From positions 13,530,501-13,594,500 of the forward strand of contig NC_091000.1 of NCBI RefSeq assembly GCF_041146395.1: a DNA stretch of 64,000 bases, in the 5' to 3' direction. Shown here piece after piece: positions 60,770 to 64,000 of the stretch (positions within the stretch are counted from its first letter, which is position 1; every line of letters starts with the position of its first letter). The stretch is from Eulemur rufifrons (Eukaryota; Chordata; Mammalia; Primates; Lemuridae). A program made the position numbers and the translations under genes. The notes beneath the pieces were generated by a model. It did no database searches and was not told where the DNA came from. It saw only the letters and a list, made by a program, of their open reading frames with translations.

Positions 60770-63700
60770 CTATAATAAACAGAGTGTCCAGTAGTCACAA
60801 AACTGGTTTTAAATCCGTGTTGCTCCTCAATGTTTTCATTTCTATAGTTTATCTTCTTAATAGCAGATTTCTATTCTATGTTAAAATTTTCTGACTCTTT
60901 CCTATTACTTGATGACAATTTCAGCAATTTATTCAGTTATGTATGCAAGTTTATAAATATGTTACCTCATGTTAGAGTTAAGCTGAATTGGAACATTCGA
61001 TGCTATGGTTTTATTTTTTCATAAACTACCTAGTGTCCAGCACTAGGTAGTTGACACTTACACAAATATATTTATATAAAATTCACTGAATAAAAGTTAT
61101 TGTTGTAATAGTTTTCTTAACTCCTTTTAGTGATAATTATCATCCTTAAACACTTTTTATTGCATATTCTATCAAGACATTATTTTTAGAATTGACTAGG
61201 GAATATTTTTGACCCAAACTGTGTTCTGGTCAGCCTAGAGAAATAAATTTGGTATTTACTAGTCTAAGTTACTAAAATACCAAATGTAGATAATCCAGAG
61301 TCCTGGAGCAAATCCAAAACTGTATGGTTTCACAAAATTTTTAACATGATAACAGAGTGTATACACACTTGCCTTGCTAAACTGTAAGGCTACTGGACAT
61401 GATAGAAAAAGTAGGCTGCAGTGGAAAGATGAAGTTGATGTTAAATCTTGAACCAAGATTCAAATCTTGGTTTCTTTAATTACTGTTTGACACTTTCTAG
61501 CAATATGAATTTGAGAAAGTTATATAACCTTTTTGAGCCTCAGTTTTCTCCTCTCTAAAGTAACAAAATTTTATAATATTTAAGTCATAGGATTGCTATG
61601 GGAATTAAATGAGACAATGTATACAAAAAGGCCTAGAACCATGCCTAGAATATAATAAATGCTCAATAAATAGTAACAGTAGGGAACCTCAAATATTTGT
61701 AGAATGAAATAATGTATGAATCTAGCTTATTGGATGGAACTGTATCTTACTGTATACCTGTGAAAGTAGACATACATAACTTTATGATCATAATTAAAGG
61801 TTTTGCTTGGCAAGATCTTTACCCCAACTCTTTCAGAGCTACTTGGATGGCAAACTTGACCATTCTGTGTACAGTAACTAAATACACCAGATTTTCCAGG
61901 ATAGTTCTCTTGATTTAAAAAATTCTGTTAGGACGGCTACAAACATATTCTTGTACTTGTTACACTGAACTTTGATTTGGATTTTATATCCTGATTTTTT
62001 TTTCCAGAAATATGGTCATTGCATTTTTTATCTTGACATGGAGGGTTCTGTACTATAAATTTATTTTAATTTCTAAGAATACAAGATTCTGGCAATCACC
62101 CTAAATATAGATTAACATTAAGGGCTATTTGACTCTGTTGCAAATCACTTCTTTATTCTAGGCTCTTTCTACAATGGAAACATTGAGGGGATTATTGATT
62201 GAATATATAATCACATGGTGAGGGCTGGTGGGAGGGGGTGCAGGGATGAGGTAGGAGCCTAACTCTTATTTGCTGGTTCAAAGTAGCTGAATGTGTATCT
62301 TTAAGGGATGTTTATTTTTTACAAAACACTGATTTTTATCATTAACCTTCATTTCTTTTATAGCAGTAAAGCAGCAGAAATTAAGACATAACTGTGAGTA
62401 AAACTGTTTTCTAACCATACCTGGACACAACCAATGGCAACAAGGAAGCCCAGTAAGTACGTTCCATCACTGTATATGGCAATGCGTCTTGACAGACAGG
62501 ATTGTTTTCTTCACTTGCTGGAGGGCCTATATCAGGTAGGATTTCACAGTTATGCCATCTGCTAGCTTTATATGGTGCGTACAGAGGTGCCAGGAAGTGC
62601 CCAGTGGGTTGGCAAAGGAGAATATGAAACTAGTAAGACGGGAATGCTAAAACTCTATGTCCCTTTCTAAAAGAAGTACTCTAAGCATTTAAAGTCCCTT
62701 TTATAAATGCCATCGTGGAGACTGTTATATTGCTTCTTAATACCAAGATTCAGAAAATAGAAGTCTACTCAAATTTGAGGAATGTGTCCTTCAAAATCAT
62801 TTTCCATGGAAAATAACTACTAGTAATTCCCTATGCAGTTGTTTTCTATAACTTTGAGTGAATAGACCTGAATTTTTACATTCCCACAGTTTAAAAAACA
62901 TCAGAGCTCTACACAGATTTAACATGCAGAGATTTCCAAAAAGAAAAGAGATATATTTTCGATGTAACCGGTATACAGTGATTCTGTTCTATTTTTGCTC
63001 TTTTTCAGCTTTGAAAATGCTCCAATGAGCGTTTTATTTGAAGGAGAATCTTGTATTTCACTTAAATAGCTGGTCTTAATTACACAATCTCATGGGATCT
63101 GAACCCTGGTGATTTTTGTTGTTGTTTTTAAGAATGGCGGCGAAAGGCTAACACAGACACCCCAGGTTACAGGAGGGAAGGCAGTCTGCAGAGCTGCTTG
63201 TCCGCATCACAGCAACTCCAGAGTCCTGGTTGCTGGCTCTTGGCTTTCTAGAGTTTCTGGATTGCTTTATGAAAGTTCTGGGTGTATGGTGGCTGTTTAA
63301 AATAATTCTATAGCATGGTACATTGAGACAGCACTGCCTTGGGCATACACACCGAGCAGAAAGCTAATGTGAAACAATTAGAGTCTGATAGTCATTGCTT
63401 TCTACACGGATGAGAAGAAAAACAACCTTGGAGATTGTTGGCCTGCTGTGGCTCAGAGATGGCCTGACTCAACATTTATAAACACAGCTATACTTGGGGA
63501 TGTGCTCTGGAGGGCTGTAAAACAGTAAATGTGAAGAAGAAAGGAGTCTTCACAGACCTCTACCTTCTTTGTAAAGTTTTAAAGGTCCTGAGTAAGAGGA
63601 CAAGTTATACATGAAAATATGGTTCCTTATAAGGAACTTCTGAGTTGCTTATATGTTTTTTCTATTTTATAGAAAGAAAACTAGCATTCAATGTTTCGTG

Positions 63701-64000
63701 TGTTTGTTTATGCATACCTAAGCATGCTTTTGATCTGGCAAGAGATAACAATATAAAAATGTTAATTAACAATCTCGAACATCTTAGTTTTTCCTTTTAA
63801 AAACTAACAAAGCAAGGCTTTGCCAATTAAAAAAATTATGTCTTATAGGTTAAAAAATGGACCAGGTTTGCAAGTCCAATTTATCATTTATATCATTTAT
63901 TGACTTAAAAATATGCACAGAGATCTCAGATAAAATCCATTAAGACAGAATCTATAACTACTTGGAACCAGAGATCTCTTAATCTGTGTACATACTATCC
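60770..64000 (-). other. SORBS2 intron upstream of the SoHo exon (partial)
   Basis: Runs off the right edge. It contains a MIR (about 61420-61680) and a weak exon-like segment at 62421-62629, described under findings. No other coding exon matching known SORBS2 was found. Confidence 0.7.
61420..61680 (+). repeat. MIR SINE
   Basis: Reads CAATATGAATTTGAGAAAGT, TTTTGAGCCTCAGTTTTCTC, ATTGCTATGGGAATTAAATG and the tail ATAATAAATGCTCAATAAAT. Confidence 0.85.

Noticed and set aside
60230..60798. Long minus-strand frames overlapping the LTR and SoHo exon
   Set aside because: Only 60703-60769 is coding. The rest reads through the intron and LTR-adjacent GC-rich sequence.
1..64000. CRISPR array, operon structure, bacterial or phage genes, tRNA/rRNA genes
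   Set aside because: No regularly spaced direct repeats, no dense gene packing and no cloverleaf-like candidates. The window is ordinary intron-rich primate DNA.

Overview
The window is mammalian nuclear DNA from a primate, most likely a strepsirrhine (lemur group). It carries three Alu copies. The Alu at 12405 and the fragment at 44323 have the right-arm wording I associate with lemur-type Alus, and the copy at 15686 is an older AluJ-like element. MIR, L2, L1M, ERV LTR and DNA-transposon remnants also fit a eutherian genome.

A single protein-coding gene occupies almost the whole window on the minus strand: SORBS2 (ArgBP2/nArgBP2), a cytoskeletal adaptor with an N-terminal SoHo domain and three C-terminal SH3 domains. 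I could place 18 coding exons, from the SoHo exon at 60703-60769 to the stop codon at 4251. All have AG/GT boundaries, and the reading frame stays open across every junction. Joined, they give 3951 coding bases (1316 residues plus stop). The N-terminal exons and the main promoter lie beyond the right edge.

Layout in transcription order, high to low coordinates. At 60.8-57.1 kb are the SoHo exons and a proline-rich segment. At 54.9-37.5 kb are linker exons, including two small frame-neutral cassettes at 46969-47052 and 44866-44922. Just upstream of the first of these is a CpG-rich patch (47.34-47.86 kb) that could be an internal promoter. At 35.2-33.6 kb is the 1587-base neuronal (nArgBP2-type) exon, with eleven consecutive histidines and a C2H2-like motif. 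At 30.7-23.1 kb are a linker exon and the exons of SH3-1 and SH3-2, with one 86-base intron. At 19.03-18.27 kb is an unusual 768-base exon, frame-neutral on both sides, between SH3-2 and SH3-3. At 10.0-4.25 kb are the exons of SH3-3 and the C-terminus. Below 4.25 kb are the probable 3' UTR and intergenic DNA.

The rest is AT-rich intron with ordinary old repeats. I saw no tRNA, rRNA, CRISPR or second protein-coding gene. The best candidate for something little described is the 256-codon exon between SH3-2 and SH3-3. It carries acidic runs, a 14-3-3-type motif and a GTTTTT-repeat tract at its 3' splice site.
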